This document shows positions 29,466 to 38,413 of a stretch of 64,000 bases of DNA, one piece after another. A program made the translations under genes and the position numbers. Every line of letters starts with the position of its first letter. The first letter of the stretch is position 1. Under the pieces are notes generated by a model. The model had not been told where the DNA came from. It made no database searches and saw nothing but the letters and a program-made list of their open reading frames with translations. This DNA is from Microbacterium sp. LWS13-1.2 (GTDB taxonomy: Bacteria; Actinomycetota; Actinomycetes; Actinomycetales; Microbacteriaceae), in assembly GCF_040144835.1 (NCBI RefSeq), contig NZ_CP151632.1:2170001-2234000 (forward strand), in the 5' to 3' direction.

Positions 29466-32330
29466 TCAGGCGTGCGCGCGGCGGCGGCGCAGCACGACCG
29501 TGAGAACGCCCGCGCCGATCAGCGCGGCGGCGAGCCCCGCAGTCGCGGCCAGCCCGGCACCGTCGGCGCCAGTCGCCGCCAGCGACCCAGTCACGGTCAC
29601 CTCGGTCCAGCCGATCACGTTGCCGTCGGCATCCAGGACGACCAGCCGATGCTCGCCCGGGGCGACGCCCGCCGGCAGGGTCACCGTCACCGTGCCCGCC
29701 GCGCTCACCACGTGGGCGCCGAGCGAGATCGGAGTGGAGTGCAGCCACACCGAGACGGTGTCGCCGGCGTACTGCGTGCCGACGAAGAGCGTCACCGTCT
29801 GCCCTGCCGCGGCCGTCGCCGGTGCGTCGACCGACCCACGCGTCGCGTCGGTGAGCTGTCCGTCCGGCGCCGGCCCGGGGGTCGCCGGGGCGCCCGGCGT
29901 CGGGGTCGGCGTCGGCTCTCCCGGTCCACCCGGCTCGTCCGTCGACGGGCACGGGAGCGTGCCCGCGCGCAGCGAGTGGCCGTCGGTGTCACCGTCGTCG
30001 GCCCATACGACCTCCTGGAAGCCGTCCGCGCACGTGGACGCCGGGGCGACGGCCATGCCTTCGTTGTTGAGATTCGGCATCCCGGCGGGGCGGGCGTACG
30101 AGTGCGCGACCTCGAAGTCTCCGTCGACGACGTCGAGGAGGTTGTAGACGCCGCCGCAGCCGTCGTCGCACAGGGCCCACAGCGCGCCGCGATCCGCGTC
30201 GTAGGCGACGTCCATCGACCACGGGAAGCCCGAGCTCTCGACCTTCACCTCGACGGGCGCGGCGCCGGCGGCGAGGGAGAAGAAGTGCAGCGCGCCGGTG
30301 GCCTCCACCGCCGTCACGAACAGCCCGGGAGTGACGTAGTCCGACGCCGCGTACGCGGTGCCGTCGACCTCGAAGCCGGATGCGACCAGGAACGCGTCAG
30401 GCACGTAGGTGATGCCTTCGAGTCCGAGGTTGGTGCCGGTCGTGACGAACTCGTTCACATCCCACTCACGCGTCGCGACGAGCTCCGTGGTCGTCGCCAT
30501 CACGGCGCTCACATCGAACCGGGCGATCTTGTTCGACGACGTGTCCTTCGCGCGCCCGTTGTCGCGCTCCGAGGTGATGTAGACCGCGCCGTCGGGGGCG
30601 ACCGTGATGCCCTCGGAGTCCAGCTCGCCCCCACCGTCCGCGAAGCGGAGCGGGATGCCGCCGACCCACTCGGGGAACGACTCGTAGACACCGTTCACCG
30701 CGTGCATCTTGAACAGGCGGCCCTTGTTCATCACCACCCAGAGGATGCTCGGATCGGAGGGGTCGAACGCCGCGCCTGACACGTCGCCCTCATCGTTCGC
30801 GTCGAGATCGGTGAAGGCGTCGACCGCGTCGACGACCGACACCGTGGCGGCGCCCGGCCAGGTCTCGGTGCTCAAGCCCGGGCAGGCGTTCGCCGCACCC
30901 CAGGTCGCGGTCGGCGTCTCGACGTACGACACCGTCCCGAACAGATCGCAGCGGCTGTAGGACGCGATGCCGTCCTCGTACCAGGTGTGCGCGATCACGC
31001 TCGCGCCGTCTTCCGCGCGGCGGATGGTGAGCGCGTCGGCGCTGTCGAGCCCGGCGATGTCGTCCGCGACGTAGAACGCGCCGGCCGCGAGCACGGTGCC
31101 GGCGGGAACGGTGTGGACCACGGCATCCTGCGCATCCCGCAGCTCCCAGCCCGAGATGTCCACCGACCCCGACCCGGTGTTGAGCAGCTCGGCCTTTCCG
31201 CCGACGTTCGAGACCTCGTTGAGGACGACCGGCGTATCCAGACGGCGGGACTTCGTCGCGCACGACGAGGTGTTGTCCTGCCCGAAACTGTTCTCGGTCA
31301 CGCGCCAGAACTCGTCGGACGCGTCCGGGCAGGCCGCGAAGGCACGCGCATCGGAGTCGTACGTGTCGGATACACCGGCGTCGCCGTCGCCGTATGCCTG
31401 CTCGTCGACGAGCTGGCGCGTCGCCGCGTCAGCGCCCGGGCCGTAGATCTTGACGGCATCGCCCTCTCCAGAAAGGCCCTTCTTCGAGGAGAATGCGACA
31501 TACCCGCCGGCGGGGATGATCCATGAGCCGGCCGGTTCGAGCGAGTCGCCGTCCCAGGTCGTGAGATCCGCCAGGGTCAGCGGCGACGCGCCTGTGGCCG
31601 CACCGCTGTCGGTCTGGTACCAGCCTTCGATCGTGACGTCGTGCGTGCCGGTGTTGACCAGTTCGACAGCATCGCCGAAGCCCGGGTTGCCCGTGTCGTC
31701 GTCATTGAGCGAGGCGATCTCGTTGATCTCGATGTCGTCCCAGTTCGGGTCCAGTGCCGGCGCCGGCGGCGGCGTCGTCGTCCCGCACACGTTGGCGGCG
31801 CCCGGGGTCGGCGTGGTCGCCTGGAAGTCGCCAGTGCCGTCGGCGCAGCGACCCCACGAGGTGGCGTGGGTGCCGGCCGGCCACGTGGTGGTGTCGACGA
31901 GCGTCGTCGCGTCGGGGAGGTAGAGGTTCGTCTCGTCGCCCTTGCCGAGCCCGGCGGCGGTGTAATCGAGCTTCAGGAAGCCGCCGGACTGGAGCGTGGT
32001 CCCGGCCGCGATCGACTGCAGGTGGGTGGCGTCGGTGAGGCGGGCGTTGTCGGCGAGCAGCCAGCCCGAGAGGTCGACGGCGTCGCTGCCGATGTTGGTG
32101 AGCTCGATCCAGTCGCCGGGGTCAGAGTTGACCTCGTTGATCACGATCGCAGCACCGGCGCTCGTCGGCTCGAGACCGACGACGGCGGCCTCGATCTCAC
32201 TCACGATCGCGGGGGGCTCGACGGCGAAGGCCGCCGGTGCCACCACGACCGGAACGGCCGCGAGCGAGGCCACGGCCGCGACGGCGACGAGGGCGCGCAC
32301 ACGCGCGTGGGAAGACGGATGAGATCGCAT
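29466..32330 (-). CDS. Secreted, sortase-anchored protein with lamin-tail domains and a phytase/esterase-like beta-propeller region
   Basis: A 954-residue surface protein. A signal peptide (residues 1-36, ending PAAFA) leads into three lamin-tail-like domains (VINEVNSDPGDWIELTNIG; EINEIASLNDDD; VVLNEVSNVGGKAELLNTG). Residues about 490-790 resemble the phytase-like/SdiA-regulated esterase-like family (DSEGITVAPDGAVYITSERD). After a Pro/Thr-rich linker and an Ig-like domain it ends LAATG, a hydrophobic helix and RRRRAHA, a class E-type sortase signal. In known proteins this combination sits with extracellular nucleases or phosphodiesterases, but no catalytic site is evident here. It is a single gene ending at the terminator at 29421. 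Confidence 0.85.
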   Translation of the reverse strand: MRSHPSSHARVRALVAVAAVASLAAVPVVVAPAAFAVEPPAIVSEIEAAVVGLEPTSAGAAIVINEVNSDPGDWIELTNIGSDAVDLSGWLLADNARLTDATHLQSIAAGTTLQSGGFLKLDYTAAGLGKGDETNLYLPDATTLVDTTTWPAGTHATSWGRCADGTGDFQATTPTPGAANVCGTTTPPPAPALDPNWDDIEINEIASLNDDDTGNPGFGDAVELVNTGTHDVTIEGWYQTDSGAATGASPLTLADLTTWDGDSLEPAGSWIIPAGGYVAFSSKKGLSGEGDAVKIYGPGADAATRQLVDEQAYGDGDAGVSDTYDSDARAFAACPDASDEFWRVTENSFGQDNTSSCATKSRRLDTPVVLNEVSNVGGKAELLNTGSGSVDISGWELRDAQDAVVHTVPAGTVLAAGAFYVADDIAGLDSADALTIRRAEDGASVIAHTWYEDGIASYSRCDLFGTVSYVETPTATWGAANACPGLSTETWPGAATVSVVDAVDAFTDLDANDEGDVSGAAFDPSDPSILWVVMNKGRLFKMHAVNGVYESFPEWVGGIPLRFADGGGELDSEGITVAPDGAVYITSERDNGRAKDTSSNKIARFDVSAVMATTTELVATREWDVNEFVTTGTNLGLEGITYVPDAFLVASGFEVDGTAYAASDYVTPGLFVTAVEATGALHFFSLAAGAAPVEVKVESSGFPWSMDVAYDADRGALWALCDDGCGGVYNLLDVVDGDFEVAHSYARPAGMPNLNNEGMAVAPASTCADGFQEVVWADDGDTDGHSLRAGTLPCPSTDEPGGPGEPTPTPTPGAPATPGPAPDGQLTDATRGSVDAPATAAAGQTVTLFVGTQYAGDTVSVWLHSTPISLGAHVVSAAGTVTVTLPAGVAPGEHRLVVLDADGNVIGWTEVTVTGSLAATGADGAGLAATAGLAAALIGAGVLTVVLRRRRAHA

Positions 32331-32430
32331 CGGCGGTCACCTTCGACGAGGGGGGTTCGGGTTCGGCCCAGCGTCTCGACGGTGTGCGAAGGGCTGGTGA
32401 ACGCGCGGTGTCGTCGAACCGAACGGGCGG

Positions 32431-32502
32431 CCACCGGCTGGTGGGCGCCCGGCGCCACCGGCTGGTGGGCGCCCGGCGCGGACGACGGATGCCCCGGCAT
32501 CG
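32431..32502 (+). repeat. 24-bp direct repeats upstream of the surface-protein gene
   Basis: CCACCGGCTGGTGGGCGCCC begins two adjacent 24-bp units (32431-32454, 32455-32478). They are followed by GACGACGGATGCCCCGGCAT at 32481, which recurs at 32535. No coding content is seen in the 268-bp gap. Confidence 0.85.
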
Positions 32503-32540
32503 CGCCTCCGCATCCGCGGCAAGGGGCACGCCGAGACGAC

Positions 32541-32586
32541 GGATGCCCCGGCATCGTGCCCGCGCGGGGCTCGGTGCCGGGGCATC
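32541..32586 (-). terminator. Hairpin downstream of the GH3 gene
   Basis: GGATGCCCCGGCA (32541-32553) pairs perfectly with TGCCGGGGCATCC (32574-32586). It sits 13 bases beyond the GH3 stop on the minus strand. Confidence 0.7.
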
Positions 32587-32598
32587 CTGTGGCGCGTG

Positions 32599-34887
32599 TC
32601 AGACCTGCTGCGGCGCGCCGCCGGCGTTCGCCATCGCGATGAGGCCGTCGATCATCTCGGGGCCGACACCCTCGCCGTCGCCCGCGAGGGCGCCCATCAT
32701 GCCGATGCGGCCGACCGGGAACGACTCCATCATCTTGGACATGTCGACGCCCTCGGGCATGATCGACGCCGCGCTGTCGCTGACGCCGCCGAGCATCTGG
32801 GCCATCGCGGCCTGCACGATCGGCCCGGCGATCGGGTGAGCCAGCACCTCGCCCATCGACGACGTGCGCGACAGCGGCAGCGTGAACGCGTCGCCGTCGA
32901 CCGCCACCGACACGGACGAGCGGATGTCGCGGCTCGACGCCGCGATGTCGACGGCGTACTCGCCGCCCTCGACGACCCAGCGGTCGGCGCGGACGTCCCA
33001 GTAGGCGAGATCCTTGCGGCGCACCGTGAGCGTGACCACCTGGGTCTCGCCCGGCTCGAGCGCGACCGAGGCGAACGCCTTGAGCTCGCGCGGCGCACGC
33101 TGCACCGCCGAGTCCGCGAGCGACGTGTAGACCTGCACGACCTCGCGGCCGGCGCGATCGCCGGTGTTGGTGACGGCAACGGTCACCGCGACGTCGCCGT
33201 CCGCGTCGACGACCGCCGCGGCATCCGCGTAAGAGAACGTCGTATACGACAGTCCGTGGCCGAAGGGGAACCCTACCTCGAGACGGCGCGCGTCGTACCA
33301 GCGGTAGCCGACGAAGAGGCCCTCGCCGTAGCGGGTGTGCGAGAACTCGCCGGGGAAGTCGAGGAACGCCGGGGTGTCCTCGAGCCGCACCGGGATCGTC
33401 TCGGTCAGCTTGGCCGACGGATTGACGGCGCCGAACAGCACGTCGGCGGTCGCACCGCCGCCGGCCTGACCGAGCAGCCAGCCCTCCAGGATCGCCGGCA
33501 CGCGGTCGGCGAACGGCAGCGCCACGACGCCGCCGTTCGAGAGCACCACGACGGTGTTCGCGTTCGCCGCGAGCACCGCGTCCAGCAGGGCGAGCTGCGC
33601 GGCGGGCAGGTCGATGTCGTCGCGGTCGTAGCCCTCGGACTCGAGACGGGCGGGCAGTCCCAGGAACACGACGGCCACGTCGGCAGCGGATGCCGCGGCC
33701 ACCGCCTCCGCGCGCAGCGCCGCGGTCTGGTCGTCCGAGACGTCGAGCGCGTTGCTGAACCCCTGCGCGTAGGCGACCTCACCGGCGGCGAGCGCGCGGA
33801 TCTCGTCGAGCGCGGTGTCGAGGCGCGTCGGGTTGATCATCGACGAACCCGCGCCCTGGAAGCGCGGCTTCGCGGCGAACTCGCCGATCACGGCGAGCCT
33901 CGCGTTCTTCGCCAGCGGCAGGACCCCGTCGTTCTTGAGGAGAACGATGGAGCGGCCGGCGGCCTCCCGCGCGAGCGCGTGGTGGGCGTCGACGTCGAGC
34001 GGTCCCGCGATGGCGCCGGCACCGTCGGTCGCCTTGCGCACGAGGTCGAGCACACGCCCGGCCGCGACATCCACCACCGACTCGTCGAGCGAGCCGTCCT
34101 GCACCGCCGCGACGATCTGCGCGTCGGTGACGCCGTTGGATGACGGCATCTCGAGGTCCATGCCGGCGGCGAGGCCCGGCACGCGCTCGTTGACCGCACC
34201 CCAGTCCGAGACCACGAGACCCTCGAAGCCCCACTCGTCGCGCAGCACCTGGGTGAGCAGCCACGGGTCCTCCGAGGCGTACACGCCGTTGATGCGGTTG
34301 TACGAGCACATCACGGTCCAGGGCTGGGCGTCCTCGACGACCCGCTGGAACCCGCGCAGGTAGATCTCCCGCAGCGGGCGCGGGTCGACGTCGGACGAGG
34401 ACCGCATGCGGTCGTTCTCCTGGTTATTGGCCGCGAAGTGCTTGAGCGAGGTGCCCACGCCCTGCGACTGGATGCCGTTCACGATCGCGGCGCCCAGCAC
34501 ACCCGAGACGATCGGGTCCTCGGAGAGGTACTCGAAGTTGCGGCCGCACAGCGGCGAGCGCTTGATGTTGATGCCGGGGCCGAGCAGCACCGCGACGTTC
34601 TCGATCGACGTCTCGGCGCCCAGCGCCTCGCCGACGCGGTGGATGAGCTCGACGTCCCACGACGAGCCGAGGCCGACGGCCGGCGGGAAGCAGGTGGCGG
34701 GCACGCTGTCGCCGATGCCCAGGTGGTCACCGCCCTCGCGCTGCTTGCGCAGGCCGTGCGGGCCGTCGGTGACCATGATCGCGGGCACGCCCACTCGCTC
34801 GACGGGCTTGGTGTACCAGAAGCTCGCGCCGCTGGTCAGCGACGCCTTCTCTTCGAGGGTCAGTTCCGTGACATCGGGGATGCTCAT
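32599..34887 (-). CDS. Beta-glucosidase-type glycoside hydrolase, GH3
   Basis: A 762-residue GH3 enzyme (beta-glucosidase, beta-xylosidase or similar), probably cytoplasmic. The N-terminal barrel has VTDGPHGLRKQ and SLKHFAANNQE; the nucleophile Asp is in GLVVSDWGAV. The second domain has VVVLSNGGVVALPF and the fibronectin-III-like domain GHGLSYTTFSYADA. About 100 extra C-terminal residues (SSMGEVLAHPIAGPIVQ onward) form an uncharacterised helical tail. The start follows AAAGGAA. It diverges from a TetR gene across a 230-bp gap; regulation by that protein is possible but unproven. Confidence 0.92.
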   Translation of the reverse strand: MSIPDVTELTLEEKASLTSGASFWYTKPVERVGVPAIMVTDGPHGLRKQREGGDHLGIGDSVPATCFPPAVGLGSSWDVELIHRVGEALGAETSIENVAVLLGPGINIKRSPLCGRNFEYLSEDPIVSGVLGAAIVNGIQSQGVGTSLKHFAANNQENDRMRSSSDVDPRPLREIYLRGFQRVVEDAQPWTVMCSYNRINGVYASEDPWLLTQVLRDEWGFEGLVVSDWGAVNERVPGLAAGMDLEMPSSNGVTDAQIVAAVQDGSLDESVVDVAAGRVLDLVRKATDGAGAIAGPLDVDAHHALAREAAGRSIVLLKNDGVLPLAKNARLAVIGEFAAKPRFQGAGSSMINPTRLDTALDEIRALAAGEVAYAQGFSNALDVSDDQTAALRAEAVAAASAADVAVVFLGLPARLESEGYDRDDIDLPAAQLALLDAVLAANANTVVVLSNGGVVALPFADRVPAILEGWLLGQAGGGATADVLFGAVNPSAKLTETIPVRLEDTPAFLDFPGEFSHTRYGEGLFVGYRWYDARRLEVGFPFGHGLSYTTFSYADAAAVVDADGDVAVTVAVTNTGDRAGREVVQVYTSLADSAVQRAPRELKAFASVALEPGETQVVTLTVRRKDLAYWDVRADRWVVEGGEYAVDIAASSRDIRSSVSVAVDGDAFTLPLSRTSSMGEVLAHPIAGPIVQAAMAQMLGGVSDSAASIMPEGVDMSKMMESFPVGRIGMMGALAGDGEGVGPEMIDGLIAMANAGGAPQQV

Positions 34888-35117
34888 GGAGTTCCTTTTC
34901 TTCGGGGTGTGGAAGCCTGTGGCCGCGGTTCAGCGGACGGCCTTGCTCGGCCAGACGGCCAGCGCGCCGAGGATGCCGAGGACGCGGTGTCGTCCGACGG
35001 CACTGTCATGACCAGGTCCCTGCTTCAGATGACATGGGCTCGACGGTGAGCGCACTCGGCAAAACCTTATGTCATTTGGTTTTGAGAAATCAAGCGATAT
35101 TCGGGTTTACTTCTCCT

Positions 35118-35756
35118 ATGACCGAGAGCGGTACCGGACGACGCGGCTCCTACGCCAAGGGCGTCGCGAAGCGGGAGGAGATCCTCACGCGCGCCCTCGA
35201 CGTGATCGCCCGCGAGGGCTACCGCGGCGCGTCGGTGAAGGAGCTCGCGGATGCCGTGGGCCTCAGCCAGGCCGGACTCCTGCACTACTTCGACAGCAAG
35301 GAGGATCTCTTCACCGAGATCCTGCGCAAGCGCGACGAGATCGACTCGCTCGACCAGGGCCTGGGAGTCGATCTCGAGCACGGCGCCCCGCGGGTCGAGG
35401 ACGCCGAGCAGGGCGACATCCGCGCGGGCTTTCTCGGCGTCATCGGCCACAACGCCGACGTCCCCGGCCTGGTGCATCTCTTCGCACGGCTGTCGGTCGA
35501 CGCGGCGGATCCGGAGCACCCCGCGCACCAGTTCTTCCTCGCGCGCGGCAAGAACCTGCGCGGATCCTTCGCGGCGGCGATCGCCGCCCAGCAAGCGGCG
35601 GGCAGGCTCGACAGCCGCATCGAACCCGAGGCGCTCGCCCGCATCTTCCAGGCGGTCGCGGACGGCATGCAGGTGCAGTGGATACTGGAGCCCGACGTCG
35701 ACATGGCCGCGACCGTCGGCGCCCTGTTCGACTTGCTCACGCCGGAGAAGCCATGA
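35118..35756 (+). CDS. TetR family transcriptional regulator
   Basis: A 212-residue TetR protein. The N-terminal HTH region is KREEILTRALDVIAREGYRG followed by ASVKELADAVGLSQAGLLHYF; the C-terminal ligand domain is variable. ATG 35118 is chosen over an upstream in-frame start because the HTH then begins at a normal distance. The upstream gap (34888-35117) is AT-richer than its surroundings and has ATGACA at about 35028 and TGTCAT at about 35069 as a possible widely spaced inverted pair. It overlaps the esterase gene by ATGA, so the two are coupled. Confidence 0.9.
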   Translation: MTESGTGRRGSYAKGVAKREEILTRALDVIAREGYRGASVKELADAVGLSQAGLLHYFDSKEDLFTEILRKRDEIDSLDQGLGVDLEHGAPRVEDAEQGDIRAGFLGVIGHNADVPGLVHLFARLSVDAADPEHPAHQFFLARGKNLRGSFAAAIAAQQAAGRLDSRIEPEALARIFQAVADGMQVQWILEPDVDMAATVGALFDLLTPEKP

Positions 35757-37309
35757 ACCCCACGCCCCCGCCGGCAGCTGCCGGCACGTCGCCCGCAGTC
35801 TCCGCGCCTTCGAGCCCAGACACGGCGACGACGCGTTACGTGGAGGCCGACACCGTCACGGGAAGGGTTCGCGGCCTCTGGCGGGGCGAACCCGGATCGG
35901 GCGGATCGGCCGCGTTCCTCGGCATTCCGTTCGCGAAGGCCCCGGTCGGGGCACTGCGATTCGAGGCGCCCGTGCCGCCCGAACCATGGGAGGGTGTGCG
36001 GGACGCACTCGAGTTCGGTGCGACCGCGCAGCGCGGCGACGCGGGGATCACCCTCATTCCGGAGCCGTCCGTGCCCGGCAACGCGACGCTCAACGTCAAC
36101 GTGTTCACGCCCGTTCCGGGCGTGGTGGATACCGCGCTCCCTGTTCTCGTCTGGATCCACGGCGGGGGCTACGTCTCCGGGTCTCCGGCGAGCCCCTGGT
36201 ACGACGGCCTCGCTTTCAACCGCGACGGCGTCGTCACGGTGACGATCTCGTATCGCCTCGGCTTCGACGGATTCGGGCACATCGACGGCGCACCGTCGAA
36301 CCGTGGCGTGCGGGACTGGCTCGCCGCATTGCAGTGGGTGCAGGACAACATCGCGAGATTCGGGGGCGACCCGTCGCACGTCACGATCGCGGGGCAGTCC
36401 GCCGGCGGAGGCGCGGTGCTCCGACTGCTCGCAATGCCCGCCGCGCAGCATCTGTTCCATTCCGTGTGGGCGCTGTCGGGCGCACTGGCGGACGTCTCGT
36501 CCGAGCGTGCTCGCACCGCATCGGCGAGGCTCGCTCGTCTCGCCGGCGTCGCGCCGACGCGCGAGGGCTTCGCCTCCGTACCGGAGGAGACCCTGCACGC
36601 CCTCCAGTCGAAGGCTGTCGAGCCCGAATCGGCCGATCGCCTCGCCGGTGTGCGAGGGCTGCTGGACGACGGGCTCTCGTGGGGTCCGATGATCGACGGC
36701 GACCTCGTCCCCGATCCCACGATCGCCGCGCTGCGCTCCGGCGCGGGGGCCGACAAGCCCCTCGTGCTCGGCACGACGGACGACGAGTTCACGATGGTGC
36801 TCGACTCGGCCCAGCGCAAGCTCCGGTTCATCCCCGCGGGCCAGGCACTTGCGAAGCTCGACGTGCCCCGCGATCGCCGACGCGCCTACCTCACCGACAA
36901 TGCGGCACAGCGCCGCAAGGGGACGGCAGCGGTCCTCGGCCGCTACGTCACCGACGTGGTCTTCCGCTCGACGGTCGTGAAGGTCGCCGACGCGCGCGGG
37001 GCCGCACCGACGTGGGTGTACCGCTTCTCCTGGCCCTCGCCGACCCGGCGGTGGGCGCTGCACTGCCTGGACGTGCCGTTCTGGTTCGACTGCCTCGACG
37101 AGCCTCATGTGGCCGCGATCGCCGGCGACGCTCCCCCGCGGCGACTCTCCGACGCGATCCACGGCGCCGCGGTCGCCCTCATCCGGGGCGACGCCCCCGG
37201 GTGGCGCGCCTGGTCGGACGCACCCGGGACGACACGCGTGTTCGGAGGCGCGGCATCCGCTCCCGATGTCATCGCCGACGGCTACCGCAGCGTCCGCACC
37301 CTCGTCTGA
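35753..37309 (+). CDS. Carboxylesterase, type B family
   Basis: A 518-residue type-B carboxylesterase. FLGIPFAKAPVGALRFEAP is the family opening, WIHGGGYVSG the oxyanion hole, and IAGQSAGGGA the nucleophile elbow (Ser216); HCLDVPFWFDCLD holds the candidate His. The first 25 residues are a Pro/Ala/Ser-rich tail without a clear signal peptide. It overlaps the TetR gene by four bases, suggesting a detoxification-type regulator/enzyme pair. The substrate is unknown. Confidence 0.9.
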   Translation: MNPTPPPAAAGTSPAVSAPSSPDTATTRYVEADTVTGRVRGLWRGEPGSGGSAAFLGIPFAKAPVGALRFEAPVPPEPWEGVRDALEFGATAQRGDAGITLIPEPSVPGNATLNVNVFTPVPGVVDTALPVLVWIHGGGYVSGSPASPWYDGLAFNRDGVVTVTISYRLGFDGFGHIDGAPSNRGVRDWLAALQWVQDNIARFGGDPSHVTIAGQSAGGGAVLRLLAMPAAQHLFHSVWALSGALADVSSERARTASARLARLAGVAPTREGFASVPEETLHALQSKAVEPESADRLAGVRGLLDDGLSWGPMIDGDLVPDPTIAALRSGAGADKPLVLGTTDDEFTMVLDSAQRKLRFIPAGQALAKLDVPRDRRRAYLTDNAAQRRKGTAAVLGRYVTDVVFRSTVVKVADARGAAPTWVYRFSWPSPTRRWALHCLDVPFWFDCLDEPHVAAIAGDAPPRRLSDAIHGAAVALIRGDAPGWRAWSDAPGTTRVFGGAASAPDVIADGYRSVRTLV

Positions 37310-37338
37310 CCCGACGACCGCGCCCCGCACGCCACACG

Positions 37339-37411
37339 AACTCCGAAGAATCGCGCGAACCCGGCAGGATTCGAGCCGATCGCCGCATATCCGGGGTGAT
37401 TCTGCGGAGTT
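37339..37411. terminator. Inverted repeat between convergent genes
   Basis: AACTCCGAAGAATC (37339-37352) pairs with GATTCTGCGGAGTT (37398-37411), 13 of 14 positions, with a 45-base loop. It lies in the gap between the carboxylesterase and the convergent oxidoreductase and may act for both. Confidence 0.5.
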
Positions 37412-37417
37412 GGCGCG

Positions 37418-38404
37418 TCAGGCCAGCGCGGCCAGCACTTCGCGCTCGAAGAGCTCGATGCCCGAGAGGTCATAGGCCGCCTCGGGGAAGTAGTGGATCG
37501 CGTAGGTGATGCCGTGCCGCTCGCGCTCGGCGAGACGCTCGACCACCTGCTCGACCGCGCCGAAGGCGGGCGAGCTCACGTAGTCGTGCTCGATCTGGTC
37601 GGCGCGCTCCTGCCCGACGAACGGGAGGACCCGAGCCTTGACTGCCGCGAGACGCTCGTGGGCCTCGGCCTCGGTCGCGCCGACGATCGTGTTGAAGTTC
37701 GAGCTGCGGGTGATCTCCGAGAAGTCGCGGCCGAGGGCGTCGCAGTGCTCGCGGAGGATCGCGCTCTTGCGGTCGATGTCGTCGAGCGAGCCGGCGAAGT
37801 TCGTGTACGACGCGTACTTCGCCGCGATCTTGAGCGTCACCTTCTCGCCGCCGCCGGCGACCCAGATGGGGATGCCACCGTTCTGGAGGGGCAGCGGCTG
37901 CACGAGGGCGCCGTCGACCTGGTAGTGCTTCCCGTCGAGGGTGGCGCGGCCGGTGGTCCACGCCTGCTGCATGATGTCGACGCCTTCGCGCAGCATCCGC
38001 AGCCGTTCCGGAACCGGCGGGAAGCCGTAGCCGTACGCCTCCCACTCGTGCTCGTACCAGCCGCCGCCGATGCCCATCTCGGTGCGGCCGCCCGAGACGA
38101 TGTCGACGGTCGCGGCGACCTTCGCAAGGTAGGCGGGATTGCGGTAGCCCATGCACGTGCACATCTGGCCGAGGCGGATGCGGTGGGTCGACGCCGCGAA
38201 CGCCGCCATCAGCGTCCATGCCTCGTGCGTCGCCTCCTCGCTCGGCACGGGCGTCGTGTGGAAGTGGTCGTAGACCCACAGCGACTCCCACGCACCGGCG
38301 TCGGCGCGCTCTGCCAGCCCTTTCATCACCGCCCAGTGCTCGGAGGGGTCGATGCCGACCAGATCGAATCGCCAGCCTTGGGGGATGAAGGTACCGAAGC
38401 GCAT
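37418..38404 (-). CDS. LLM class F420-dependent oxidoreductase
   Basis: A 328-residue luciferase-like monooxygenase-fold protein of the F420-dependent type. MRFGTFIPQGWRFDL, the WVYDHFHTTP region, RTEMGIGGGWYEHEW and PIWVAGGGEKVTLK are characteristic. Substrate unknown. TAGGCT (complement of 38411-38416) lies 6 bases before the ATG, which suggests a leaderless mRNA; that -10 overlaps the stop region of the methyltransferase gene, with the same orientation. Confidence 0.9.
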   Translation of the reverse strand: MRFGTFIPQGWRFDLVGIDPSEHWAVMKGLAERADAGAWESLWVYDHFHTTPVPSEEATHEAWTLMAAFAASTHRIRLGQMCTCMGYRNPAYLAKVAATVDIVSGGRTEMGIGGGWYEHEWEAYGYGFPPVPERLRMLREGVDIMQQAWTTGRATLDGKHYQVDGALVQPLPLQNGGIPIWVAGGGEKVTLKIAAKYASYTNFAGSLDDIDRKSAILREHCDALGRDFSEITRSSNFNTIVGATEAEAHERLAAVKARVLPFVGQERADQIEHDYVSSPAFGAVEQVVERLAERERHGITYAIHYFPEAAYDLSGIELFEREVLAALA

Positions 38405-38413
38405 GCCTCCAGC

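Noticed and set aside
35028..35074. ATGACA/TGTCAT as a TetR operator
   Set aside because: Arms of six bases separated by about 35 bases are not convincing; mentioned only as a possibility in the TetR entry.
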